Positions 6,281 to 13,502 of a stretch of 15,202 bases of DNA are shown piece by piece. The stretch's first letter is position 1. Every line of letters begins with the position of its first letter. Below the pieces are notes generated by a model. It saw nothing but the letters and a program-made list of their open reading frames with translations, was not told the origin of the DNA and made no database searches. The stretch covers positions 1 through 15,202 of the forward strand of contig JACMJD010000509.1 of the NCBI GenBank assembly GCA_014380825.1, in the 5' to 3' direction. This stretch comes from Phycisphaerae bacterium (GTDB lineage Bacteria > Planctomycetota > Phycisphaerae > Tepidisphaerales > Tepidisphaeraceae). The translations under genes and the position numbers were made by a program.

Positions 6281-6676
6281 TCAGCGCGGCGAATCAGTCG
6301 TGCGGATCTCGCGCTCTTCAACCACGCCCTCGCGGCTGATCATGTTTGGCTTGAAGAAGACTCGCAGCGTCTCGTTGTGATCGAGGCCCTTCTCCAGCAC
6401 GGTGCGGCCGTCGAGCGTGATGCGATTCTTGTCGGGGTCGACCGCGATCGTCTCGCCACGTCCGATGTCGCCGGAGTAGACGATTTTGTCGTCGTTTCGG
6501 TTGTAGATGTAGACCGTGCCAGGCTCGCTGGCGCGGAACGTGAGCTGCTTCTGCCCTTCGGTTTGTAGCGTGGCATCCGGCGGGATCGATGCGGACCGAT
6601 CGTGCATGCAGCCGCCAATCAGCGCCAGCAGAATGAACATCCATCTCGGCAGAGTGATTTGTCGGGCGATCGCCAT
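6281..6676 (-). CDS. Small lipoprotein, function unknown
   Basis: A 131-residue predicted lipoprotein. A short basic start and hydrophobic segment (about 10-22) end in the lipobox I-G-G-C with the lipidated cysteine at position 23. The remaining ~108 residues look like alternating beta strands with TVYIYNRNDDKIVYSG (54-69) at the centre, perhaps a small beta-sandwich, but I do not recognise a named family. A strong Shine-Dalgarno (GGAGG, six bases before the ATG) supports the start. The gene converges with the protease gene with only five bases between the stop codons, and it diverges from the membrane protein gene. Confidence 0.8.
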   Translation of the reverse strand: MAIARQITLPRWMFILLALIGGCMHDRSASIPPDATLQTEGQKQLTFRASEPGTVYIYNRNDDKIVYSGDIGRGETIAVDPDKNRITLDGRTVLEKGLDHNETLRVFFKPNMISREGVVEEREIRTTDSPR

Positions 6677-6795
6677 GGTTTGCCTCCGTGAGGTTGATTG
6701 ATGACATCCAAGGGTTGCAACTCCGATGCCACAATCGCAAGATTACCGCAAGCCGAGAGATCGGCTCTGTTGGACGCGTCTCTACTGACGGCAAT

Positions 6796-8382
6796 ATGGG
6801 GTCAGCTATTCGTTTCGCCCGGTGGGTTCTTATCGCCCTGCTCACCTGCGCACTTCCGGCCACCTATCTCACGTTCGCGTTGAACCGCCGCTCGTGGACA
6901 CCGGAGTGGATCGCGTTTTGGATTGCCGTTGCGATGTTGGCGATCGGCATTGCGTTGCGACCGAAGTGGCTGCGTCCCGACGCGCGCGCCGTGCGCGTGA
7001 TCGTGATCGGCGGCGCGGCGCTAATGATCGCAGTGGTCGTCTGGAACCTCGCGTACGCAGACCACGTCGCCCGCCCGGGCAGCGACACGCGGAACGGCGA
7101 GTTTCGAAAGAATCGCAACAGCCGGCACTGGCCGATCTACGGCGTGGCGGCGTTTCATGGACTGCCCCGCGCGCTGCCGGCTGTCGCGGCGATGGGCGGG
7201 ATGGTCGCATTCCTCATCTACGCGCACCGCCGCAACTGGCCCGTGGACACGCGCTTCCTGGCGACGCTCGCGTCAGTGCAACTCGCCACGACCGTCGCGT
7301 TCGCATATTCCGAAGAGCGGCTGACCAAGCCGATGCAGTTCGATGGCTTCCGATACGAGATCGCGCGCTTCGATGACAGCAACACGGTGGACGTGTTGCG
7401 GCAGTACGTCTCGGTGCAGAACAAGTTGGGGTCCTTCAACTCGCACTATCCGCCGGGATTCCTGCTGCTGATGCGGGCAGAACGCTTGACTCATCTGGCC
7501 GGAATCGTCGGCGTACTGACGTTGCTGGTCGTGCCGCTGACGCTGTTTCCGCTCGTCAAGATCGTTCAATCGCTCAGGGGCAGCGCGACCGCGCAACGCT
7601 GGGCAGGCGGGCTGTTTTGTACTTCGGTGGGCGTGCTCATATTTACCACCCTCACGCCCACCGCGTTACTGATTTTCCTCGCGACTTCCGCGCTGTGCTG
7701 GCTGATGTTGGCGATCACAGCCGGCACGGTTCACCGCGCGATCGTCGTCGGCATCGCGCTGGGCGCGACCACCGCCCTTTACGCATTCATGTCGTTCAGC
7801 ATCGGCATGCTCGGTCTCCTGATGACGGCGGTCGTCGTTCTGGCGTTCGCGTTCAACGTGAACAACATCCGGTCGCGCCCGAAGCAAACCTTGATTGCGC
7901 TTCTGTGCAGCGCCGCGATCTTCGCCGGTGTGTTCTTTCTCCTGTACGCGGCCACTGGATTTGACTATCTGGCTTGCCTCAAGGAATCGCGAATCAATCT
8001 CACGAAATCCAACGGCAACTACTTCGACTCGCCCGAAAGATTCGCCCTTCGTTTCACCGGCAACCTGCTGGCTTACCTGCTGTCCTGCGGATTCGTCGTG
8101 GCCATACCAGCGTTTTGCGCGTGGCCAAATCGCGGAGCTAAACCTCTGCAACGTGTCTGGGTTTGGGCGGTGCCCTTGGCGCTCGTGGTCGCCAGCGGGC
8201 TGGGAATGGGACGCCTCGAGACCGAACGCGTCTGGCTCTTCTACACGCCCGCGATGTGCGTGGCAGCGGCGATTTGGTTCGCCCGGCGAGATGAGGAAAC
8301 AAATCGCAGGTTGTTTCCGCTGGTCATGATCGCCGCCGCGATCTGGGCGTGCTCAGCGGAAATACTTCTGCATCAGTACTGA
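6796..8382 (+). CDS. Polytopic membrane protein, putative GT-C-fold glycosyltransferase
   Basis: A 528-residue integral membrane protein with roughly 13-15 hydrophobic segments (for example 9-29, 38-56, 66-86, 127-145, 154-172, 234-258, 289-308, 336-354, 365-385, 423-442, 453-470, 480-496 and 505-520). Two loops are suggestive. N-S-H-Y-P-P-G-F (215-222) resembles the H-x-P-P motif of GT39/ArnT-like polyprenyl-phosphate-sugar transferases. GRLETERVWLFYTP (472-485) resembles a late motif in related GT-C proteins. It would move a sugar from a lipid carrier outside the membrane; the substrate is unknown and the assignment is an inference. The frame stays open back to a GTG at 6688, but ATG 6796 places the first membrane segment properly. 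Neither start has a clear Shine-Dalgarno. A strong hairpin follows the stop. Confidence 0.75.
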   Translation: MGSAIRFARWVLIALLTCALPATYLTFALNRRSWTPEWIAFWIAVAMLAIGIALRPKWLRPDARAVRVIVIGGAALMIAVVVWNLAYADHVARPGSDTRNGEFRKNRNSRHWPIYGVAAFHGLPRALPAVAAMGGMVAFLIYAHRRNWPVDTRFLATLASVQLATTVAFAYSEERLTKPMQFDGFRYEIARFDDSNTVDVLRQYVSVQNKLGSFNSHYPPGFLLLMRAERLTHLAGIVGVLTLLVVPLTLFPLVKIVQSLRGSATAQRWAGGLFCTSVGVLIFTTLTPTALLIFLATSALCWLMLAITAGTVHRAIVVGIALGATTALYAFMSFSIGMLGLLMTAVVVLAFAFNVNNIRSRPKQTLIALLCSAAIFAGVFFLLYAATGFDYLACLKESRINLTKSNGNYFDSPERFALRFTGNLLAYLLSCGFVVAIPAFCAWPNRGAKPLQRVWVWAVPLALVVASGLGMGRLETERVWLFYTPAMCVAAAIWFARRDEETNRRLFPLVMIAAAIWACSAEILLHQY

Positions 8383-8384
8383 AG

Positions 8385-8423
8385 CGGAAACGCGCGAGCG
8401 TGTTGAACGCTCGCGCGTTTCCG
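8385..8423. terminator. Shared hairpin between convergent genes, likely bidirectional terminator
   Basis: A perfect 16-bp, GC-rich stem (8385-8400 with 8408-8423) closes a seven-base loop. It begins three bases past the stop of the membrane protein gene and lies 23 bases beyond the stop of the opposing cyclophilin-like gene. No U-run flanks it on either side, so termination may be inefficient or may need a factor. It could also serve mainly as a 3'-end stabiliser. Confidence 0.65.
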
Positions 8424-8445
8424 GATGATGAACCAACACGTCGGA

Positions 8446-9486
8446 TCAGAACCCGACAACTCTCATCTGCACCGCGGTGCGGTGGATCAACACCGCGTGC
8501 GTATTCGGCGAGAACGTCGCACTCGTGGCCGGCGACAGGATCGGCACCTTGGATGTGTCGACCAGCACGAACGAATGCTCCGGCGCGAGGCTGATCTCCG
8601 TGAGGTTGTTGATCGCATCGACCACCGCCAGCCCGCTGCGCACCGTGCCGAACACGGTCTTGTTGCTGGTGGTGTTGTTCGACGTGTTGAAGAAGAAGCC
8701 GTTGCCTTCCTTGGTCGCGTCGATGGTGATGCGCTCCATCGAAATCGTGCCGCGCGTGTTGGTCAGGCCGGTCGCCTCGGGCGCCTTGCCGGCGCCGATC
8801 GGCGTGACTTCGTATTCGTTCAACTGGCTGATCTTGATCGAACCGGCGCCCACGCCGCCGTCAGTGCCCGTTACGCTCTTGGTCACCATGACGCCATCAT
8901 AAAAGCTCGCGTTGGCGCGGCCCATGAAGTACGCAGCCGTCTTTGGGGCGGCGGTTAGGTTCAGGCGCAGCACCACCGTGCCGAGCGACGTGTTCATGCG
9001 AACCGTAGGCGTGGGACCCTTCTCGTTCTTCGTCTGGACGTTGTAATCACCGCCGGGCACGCCGTTACCGTCGCCGTCGAGCTGCTCGTTAGCCAACGTC
9101 TTGATGCGCGCGCCGGAGAGGCGGATGCGGTAACCTGTGCCCGCTTTCAGCTTCGAGTTGATCGTGATGCGGTTGATCGATGATTGGAACACGACCGACT
9201 CGCGCTCACGGACATCGTCCAGCGTGTTGAGCAGATTGTCCGGCCCTGCCGTGTAGAGGATGGCGGACGACTTGTTGATCGTGGTCGTGTCGATCGTACC
9301 GCCGCCGGGATTGAGGATGACCAGCACTTTGCCGCGGTTGTCGGCGATGATCGATTCGACCACGCTCGCCATCAGCGTGCGGCCCTCGAGGTTTTCCATG
9401 AGTGCGGGTCGGCGACTCGATGCGCGCGTCACCGGACGCTCGCCGGCGAGTTTTGAACGAAATGATGAGACAATGCGGCTCAACAC
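8446..9486 (-). CDS. Surface protein with Ig-like and cyclophilin-like (degenerate PPIase) domains
   Basis: A 346-residue protein. The start is chosen as GTG 9486, because CGGAGG sits six bases upstream; the frame extends to a TTG at 9513. The planctomycete tag ENLEGRTLMAS lies at residues 31-41, with no classical signal peptide. Residues ~44-155 form an Ig-like domain ending DGDGNGVPGGD, closely matching one in the S8 protease at 3240-6275. Residues ~162-305 follow the cyclophilin order: TSLGTVVLRL, APKTAAYF, YDG, LTNTRGTISMER, FFFN, TVFGTVRSGLAVVDAI. The catalytic F-H-R-V motif reads V-T-K-S (201-204), and the usual Q before F-F-I-N is G. Prolyl isomerase activity is therefore doubtful; the domain may be a binding or structural module. 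It diverges from the O-methyltransferase gene. Confidence 0.85.
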   Translation of the reverse strand: MLSRIVSSFRSKLAGERPVTRASSRRPALMENLEGRTLMASVVESIIADNRGKVLVILNPGGGTIDTTTINKSSAILYTAGPDNLLNTLDDVRERESVVFQSSINRITINSKLKAGTGYRIRLSGARIKTLANEQLDGDGNGVPGGDYNVQTKNEKGPTPTVRMNTSLGTVVLRLNLTAAPKTAAYFMGRANASFYDGVMVTKSVTGTDGGVGAGSIKISQLNEYEVTPIGAGKAPEATGLTNTRGTISMERITIDATKEGNGFFFNTSNNTTSNKTVFGTVRSGLAVVDAINNLTEISLAPEHSFVLVDTSKVPILSPATSATFSPNTHAVLIHRTAVQMRVVGF

Positions 9487-9758
9487 AAAGCACCTCCGAA
9501 AAAGCTTCGACAAGCGCCGATCTTCACCGGCGATATGGAATGGAATTTACGCCCCTCCGCCGCAGCGACACATCAGTGCGATGGCGGCAGCTTCGAATGG
9601 CTCAACAGCAGCCCTCCTCGCGCCGCAAACGACCGGCGGAACGCACACTTTTTGACACGGCCAAAGTTAACCTCTCAACCTATTCAGGGCAATCGCATCG
9701 GCCCGTTAATCACGTTACTTTTTGCCTGCCTTCACACATTCGTTTCAGGAGCCGGTAC
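9487..9758. other. Divergent intergenic region between cyclophilin-like and methyltransferase genes
   Basis: A 272-base gap that must hold both start regions. It contains the ribosome sites of each gene (CCTCC at 9493-9497 read on the minus strand, AGGAG at 9747-9751 on the plus strand). It also has a consensus TTGACA at 9652-9657, but no matching -10 box at 16-18 bases. No small gene is convincing. Confidence 0.55.
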
Positions 9759-10832
9759 ATGACCGCAATGATCCCTACAGCCGCACGTCCCGCCGCTCTT
9801 ACGGCCGCCGAACCCACTTCCGAACGCATCCTGCAAACCGGATTCGGTTTCTGGGCCGCCAAGGCGCTGCTGAGCGCGGTGGAACTGGGCGTGTTCACGG
9901 AGCTTGCGGCCGGGCCCATGGAAGGACATGTCCTGGCAGCTCGGCTCGGGGTACACCGCCGTGCTGCGAACGATTTTTTCGATTCGCTGGTCGCCCTCAA
10001 GTTCCTGAATCGCGACGACCTTGGGCGCTACTCGAACAGCGAAGACGCCAGCCAATTCCTCGACCGACGTAAGAACTCTTACATTGGCGGCGTTCTGGAA
10101 ATGGCCAACGCGCACCTCTTCGAACACTGGAACGGACTGACCGATGCCCTGCGAACCGGACGCCCCCAGAACGAGGCGAAGGGCCAGGATGCCGCCGGTC
10201 GCGGTGATCACTTTGCGGCCATCTATCGAACGCCCGAGCGGCTGAAATGTTTCCTGCAGGCGATGACCGGCATCAGCCTGAACGCCGGCCGAGTCATGGC
10301 GGAAAAATTCCCGTGGGCGAAGCACAAAACCGTTCTGGATATCGGCACGGCCGAGGGCGGCCTGCCGGTCCAGCTTCTGCTCGCCCACGGGCACCTCAGT
10401 GGCATTGGGTTCGACCTGCCGGAAGTGAAGCCCGTCTTCCACGACTACATCGCGAAGATGAACCTGGCGGATCGACTGACGTTCGTCGGCGGGGACGCGT
10501 TCAAAGATCAACTGCCCGACGCCGACGTCATCGTCCTCGGCCACATGCTGCACGGCTGGGGCGCCGCCGGAAAACGCTTGCTGCTCGAACGCGCCTTCCG
10601 CGCCCTCCCGCTCGGCGGCGCGTGCATCGTCTACGACGCCATGATTGACGACGACCGCCGCGAAAACGTGTTCGGGCTGCTGATGAGCCTGAATATGCTG
10701 ATCGAAACCGACGACGGCTTCGACTACACGCCCGCCCAATGCAATCAGTGGCTCGCGGACGCCGGCTTCCGGGAAATCCGCACGGAACATTTGACTGGAC
10801 CGGATTCGATGTGCGTGGGGGTGAAGCTGTGA
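9759..10832 (+). CDS. SAM-dependent O-methyltransferase (acetylserotonin/caffeate OMT-like)
   Basis: A 357-residue methyltransferase of the type that methylates hydroxyl groups of small molecules with S-adenosylmethionine. The N-terminal ~100 residues resemble the winged-helix dimerisation domain (GFWAAKALLSAVELGVF and LAARLGVHRRAANDFFDSL). The Rossmann domain shows motif I LDIGTAEGG (193-201), an acidic DLPEVKP (219-225), GDAF (245-248) and HMLHGWG (262-268), where H265 fits the catalytic base of plant-type OMTs. The GTAEG form differs from the more usual GGGxG. ATG 9759 is chosen because AGGAG lies seven bases upstream; the frame is open far further back without sense. No biosynthetic neighbours are present, so the substrate is unknown. 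A large inverted repeat follows the stop. Confidence 0.88.
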   Translation: MTAMIPTAARPAALTAAEPTSERILQTGFGFWAAKALLSAVELGVFTELAAGPMEGHVLAARLGVHRRAANDFFDSLVALKFLNRDDLGRYSNSEDASQFLDRRKNSYIGGVLEMANAHLFEHWNGLTDALRTGRPQNEAKGQDAAGRGDHFAAIYRTPERLKCFLQAMTGISLNAGRVMAEKFPWAKHKTVLDIGTAEGGLPVQLLLAHGHLSGIGFDLPEVKPVFHDYIAKMNLADRLTFVGGDAFKDQLPDADVIVLGHMLHGWGAAGKRLLLERAFRALPLGGACIVYDAMIDDDRRENVFGLLMSLNMLIETDDGFDYTPAQCNQWLADAGFREIRTEHLTGPDSMCVGVKL

Positions 10833-10844
10833 GCTTTAGAAGAA

Positions 10845-10930
10845 GTTGTCATCCAGAGCGGTACTCCGCGAAGGATCTAGCCTCGAACGTGAAGCAAGAT
10901 GCTTCGCGGAGTACCGCTCTGCATGACAAC
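10845..10930. repeat. Large intergenic inverted repeat, REP/MITE-like
   Basis: Two 34-base arms (10845-10878 and 10897-10930) are inverted copies with two mismatches around an 18-base loop. Each arm also has its own small hairpin, GCGG-TACT-CCGC. The outer ends read GTTGTCAT...ATGACAAC. The arm begins much like the TGTCATCC...GAAGGATCT intergenic repeats seen in many bacterial genomes. It sits between convergent genes, 12 bases after the methyltransferase stop and 20 bases from the mtnA stop, so its hairpin may end both transcripts. Confidence 0.85.
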
Positions 10931-10950
10931 TCTCGATCGTATGGCGCTTC

Positions 10951-11952
10951 TTAGAGCTCATCCTTGAACGGTGGCTTCGCGATCCCGTGTTCTGTGATGA
11001 TCGCGCTGACCAGCTCGTGAGGTGTCACATCGAACGCCGGGTTGAACACGTTCACACCATCGGGCGCAGTTGCCCGGCCGAATCCACGCGTGACTTCGGT
11101 CGCATCGCGCTGCTCGATCGGTATGCATACGCCGCTCGGGCAAGCTGGATCGATCGTGCTCGTCGGCGCCGCGACGAAGAACGGCACATTGAAATGGCGC
11201 GCGACGATCGCCAGGCCGTGCGTGCCGATCTTGTTGGCGACATCGCCATTCGCGGCGATGCGATCCGCGCCGACGATCACCGCATCGATCTCCTTCTGAT
11301 TCATCAACGTCGCGGCCATGTTGTCGCAAAGCACGGTGGTCGGGACGCCTGCGTGATGCAGCTCCCACGCCGTGATCCGACTGCCCTGAAGCAGTGGTCG
11401 AGTCTCATCCGCGTAGACGTGAAACTTGATTCCGCGCTCGATGCCGACGTACACCGGCGCGAGCGCCGTTCCGTATGCGACCGTCGCCAGCGCGCCGGCG
11501 TTGCAGTGGGTCAGCAGATTGATTTCGCCGGAGGGTTTGATTGATCGCAACATCTCGCACCCGTGCTCGCCGATCGCGCGGCAGCGCTGCTTGTCTTGCT
11601 CGATCATCGCCATGCATTCGCGCAGGATGAGTTCCTTCTCTCCCATTCGTTGCACGCGATCGACCGCCCAGGCAAGATTCACCGCGGTCGGCCGACTCGA
11701 TTTCAAATAGTCGGAAACTTCATCGAGGCGCTTCGCGAACGACTTCGCATCGCCGTCCAATCCGCGCACGCCAAGATAAACCCCAAACGCTGCCGCCACC
11801 CCGATGGCCGGCGCGCCGCGCACGACCAGCCGCTTGATCGCATCCCACATCTGCCGCTCATCCACGATGTCGACGTAAACGGTCTCCATCGGCAGCTTCG
11901 TCTGATCGAGCAGTCGCAGCGCAGAACCCGTCCACTGAAGCGTTTGAAACAT
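10951..11952 (-). CDS. mtnA: S-methyl-5-thioribose-1-phosphate isomerase
   Basis: Converts 5-methylthioribose 1-phosphate to 5-methylthioribulose 1-phosphate in the methionine salvage pathway, in the cytoplasm. The 333 residues are normal for MtnA, a relative of eIF2B subunits. Visible motifs are VVRGAPAIGVAAAFG (43-57), LLTHCNAGALAT (146-157), VIVGADRIAANGDVANKIGT (225-244), VAAPTSTID (260-268) and FNPAFDVTP (303-311). C150 and D230 match the known catalytic Cys and Asp. The frame runs up to an ATG at 11994, but ATG 11952 gives the usual family N-terminus; the extra residues would overlap the preceding terminator. No Shine-Dalgarno is seen. A TATGAT box ends six bases before the ATG, so the mRNA may be leaderless. 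No other mtn gene is nearby. Confidence 0.94.
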   Translation of the reverse strand: MFQTLQWTGSALRLLDQTKLPMETVYVDIVDERQMWDAIKRLVVRGAPAIGVAAAFGVYLGVRGLDGDAKSFAKRLDEVSDYLKSSRPTAVNLAWAVDRVQRMGEKELILRECMAMIEQDKQRCRAIGEHGCEMLRSIKPSGEINLLTHCNAGALATVAYGTALAPVYVGIERGIKFHVYADETRPLLQGSRITAWELHHAGVPTTVLCDNMAATLMNQKEIDAVIVGADRIAANGDVANKIGTHGLAIVARHFNVPFFVAAPTSTIDPACPSGVCIPIEQRDATEVTRGFGRATAPDGVNVFNPAFDVTPHELVSAIITEHGIAKPPFKDEL

Positions 11953-11972
11953 GCGCCCATCATACGGGCAGC

Positions 11973-12003
11973 AAAAAGAAGAAGGGACCGGCATGCGGTC
12001 CCT
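11973..12003 (-). terminator. Intrinsic terminator of the lectin-domain gene
   Basis: On the minus strand an 8-bp stem (11983-11990 with 11996-12003) around a five-base loop is followed by a U-rich tract (UCUUCUUUUU, plus-strand 11973-11982). It lies 34 bases past the stop codon of the lectin-domain gene and separates it from mtnA. Confidence 0.8.
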
Positions 12004-12037
12004 CCTCCGATACGCAGATTTCAGAGAAGCCTGTTGC

Positions 12038-13330
12038 CTACTCCGGGATGACGGTCACACCGACCGTACCGGTCAGGCCAAGCGCGGTTGCGGCAATGTC
12101 CACATGTCCGGTGGCGCGGCCGGCCTTGAATGCACCCGTGACGGGATCGATCGTGCCCGTGTCCGGCTCACCGGATACAGCGTAGGCGAAAACAGGCTGC
12201 ACTTTCATCAATCGTCGGAATTGATCGTACATCGTGGCGGCGAACGTCATCCGTCCGCGCGTCGTGACTTCCTGCGTGTGCGGATCGATCCCGACGTACG
12301 TGGCCGACGAGAGCACGCGGACGGTCACGTCGCTGGTCGAACTCAGGCCCGCCGAGTTCCTGATGGTGGCGCGGAATTTATAAATGCCCTCTTTGTAGAA
12401 GCGCGCGCTGGTCGACTTGGCTTGGTTGGTGCCGTTCACACTGAACACGGGCGTCTTCCCGCCGTTCGGAACTTGCGTCGGGGTCCACGTGTAGGTGAGC
12501 TTGTTCTGGGCATCGAGTGCATCGGCGCCCAGCACGCTCAGCGTCGTGCTGCGCGTTCGCACGGGTGAGGGCGATGCCGACGCAGCGAGCGACACGGCAG
12601 GATTGCTCGGCACGGGTGCCGGCGCGGGTGCGGGTGCCGGCGCGTGTTGCCCGCTGAAGCTCCAGCTCAGGATTTCCTGCGTTGCACGGTTGGCGCCGGT
12701 GCCGGCGGTGAAGCCGACAATCGCATCGCTGGTCTCGAGCGCCTGCGGCAAGTTGATCTTCTGTGACGAGACGAACGTCTCGCCACGCGTCGTCGCATCG
12801 GTCACTGCGGCGGTCATCGTGGCGCCGTCGTAGCTCACGGTCACTTTGAACACGTGGCCGCTGTGCAGATCGATCGACTTCATCTTCTCATTGGTCGGCG
12901 GGCGTTCCCCGTTGCTGGCGAAGCCAAACTGCGAGCCAAACGTTCCGAAGTTGAACTGGTTGAACGCGACCGCTTCGCTGGGCACGTTGATCTTCATGAA
13001 GCCCAGCCCGTTCCCATCGCCGCCGAGCGTGCTGGTCGGGCCGTTGATGATCGCGAACGTCAGGCCATCCGCGCCGTCCGTGTTTTTGCTGGAACGGAAG
13101 GAGAAATCCGCGCGGAACTTCTCGATCGGCACGGCCTTGTCGTACCAGATGCTGCGCGCTTGATGAAACGCATTGTCCGTCAGGCGAAGGTTCTTGCCGA
13201 CCACGACTTTGCTGCTGTCGTAGCCGTTCTCCACGAGGTTCGTGGTATTCGAGAAATTCGGGAAGCTGATCTGAGCGACCGAGAGGAACGTGCGGTGCTC
13301 GAGCGATTCGATATTCAATTGATTCGACAT
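12038..13330 (-). CDS. Surface protein with L-type lectin, PKD-like and bacterial Ig-like domains
   Basis: A 430-residue predicted surface protein. The planctomycete tag ESLEHRTFLS is at residues 8-17, with no classical signal peptide. Residues ~20-226 form a legume/L-type lectin-like domain: FSFRSSKNTDGADGLTFAII (76-95), HSGHVFKVTVSYDG (156-169) and VGFTAGTGANRATQEILSWS (205-224). This fold commonly binds sugars, but the region expected to hold metal ligands (VAFNQFNFGTF, 121-131) lacks the usual E-x-D pattern, so binding is uncertain. An Ala-Pro repeat linker (230-241) leads to a PKD-like domain (~245-340) and a bacterial Ig-like domain (~343-429). There is no PEP-CTERM. ATG 13330 has GGAGAT eight bases upstream and places the tag correctly; the frame extends further up without support. 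It is divergent from galU and followed by an intrinsic terminator. Confidence 0.85.
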   Translation of the reverse strand: MSNQLNIESLEHRTFLSVAQISFPNFSNTTNLVENGYDSSKVVVGKNLRLTDNAFHQARSIWYDKAVPIEKFRADFSFRSSKNTDGADGLTFAIINGPTSTLGGDGNGLGFMKINVPSEAVAFNQFNFGTFGSQFGFASNGERPPTNEKMKSIDLHSGHVFKVTVSYDGATMTAAVTDATTRGETFVSSQKINLPQALETSDAIVGFTAGTGANRATQEILSWSFSGQHAPAPAPAPAPVPSNPAVSLAASASPSPVRTRSTTLSVLGADALDAQNKLTYTWTPTQVPNGGKTPVFSVNGTNQAKSTSARFYKEGIYKFRATIRNSAGLSSTSDVTVRVLSSATYVGIDPHTQEVTTRGRMTFAATMYDQFRRLMKVQPVFAYAVSGEPDTGTIDPVTGAFKAGRATGHVDIAATALGLTGTVGVTVIPE

Positions 13331-13446
13331 CCGTGTGCATCTCCGACGAAGTAGCCCCTCAAGGCGCATACCCACCGCGGGCGTGCCTGAACCAGAGCGT
13401 TACCCTCTCTCATCGGCCAAATGGACACGTCCCATAAAGGAAAAGC

Positions 13447-13474
13447 TTGCCCACGCGCGTACCATCCATAGACT
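13447..13474 (+). promoter_or_regulatory. Candidate sigma-70 promoter of galU
   Basis: TTGCCC (13447-13452) and TAGACT (13469-13474) are separated by 16 bases. A start near 13481 would give a leader of about 22 bases that contains the GGAGG ribosome site. Both boxes are imperfect, but position and spacing fit well. Confidence 0.4.
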
Positions 13475-13502
13475 GACCCGCAACGTTCACGGAGGACATT
13501 CG

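Noticed and set aside
9652..9657. A perfect TTGACA upstream of the methyltransferase.
   Set aside because: No acceptable -10 hexamer occurs 16-18 bases downstream (the bases there read TCAACC); the nearest TATTCA is at 23 bases. Not called as a promoter.
9732..10790. A 352-codon minus-strand open frame opposite the O-methyltransferase.
   Set aside because: The plus strand encodes clear SAM-binding motifs with a good ribosome site; the antisense product has no features.
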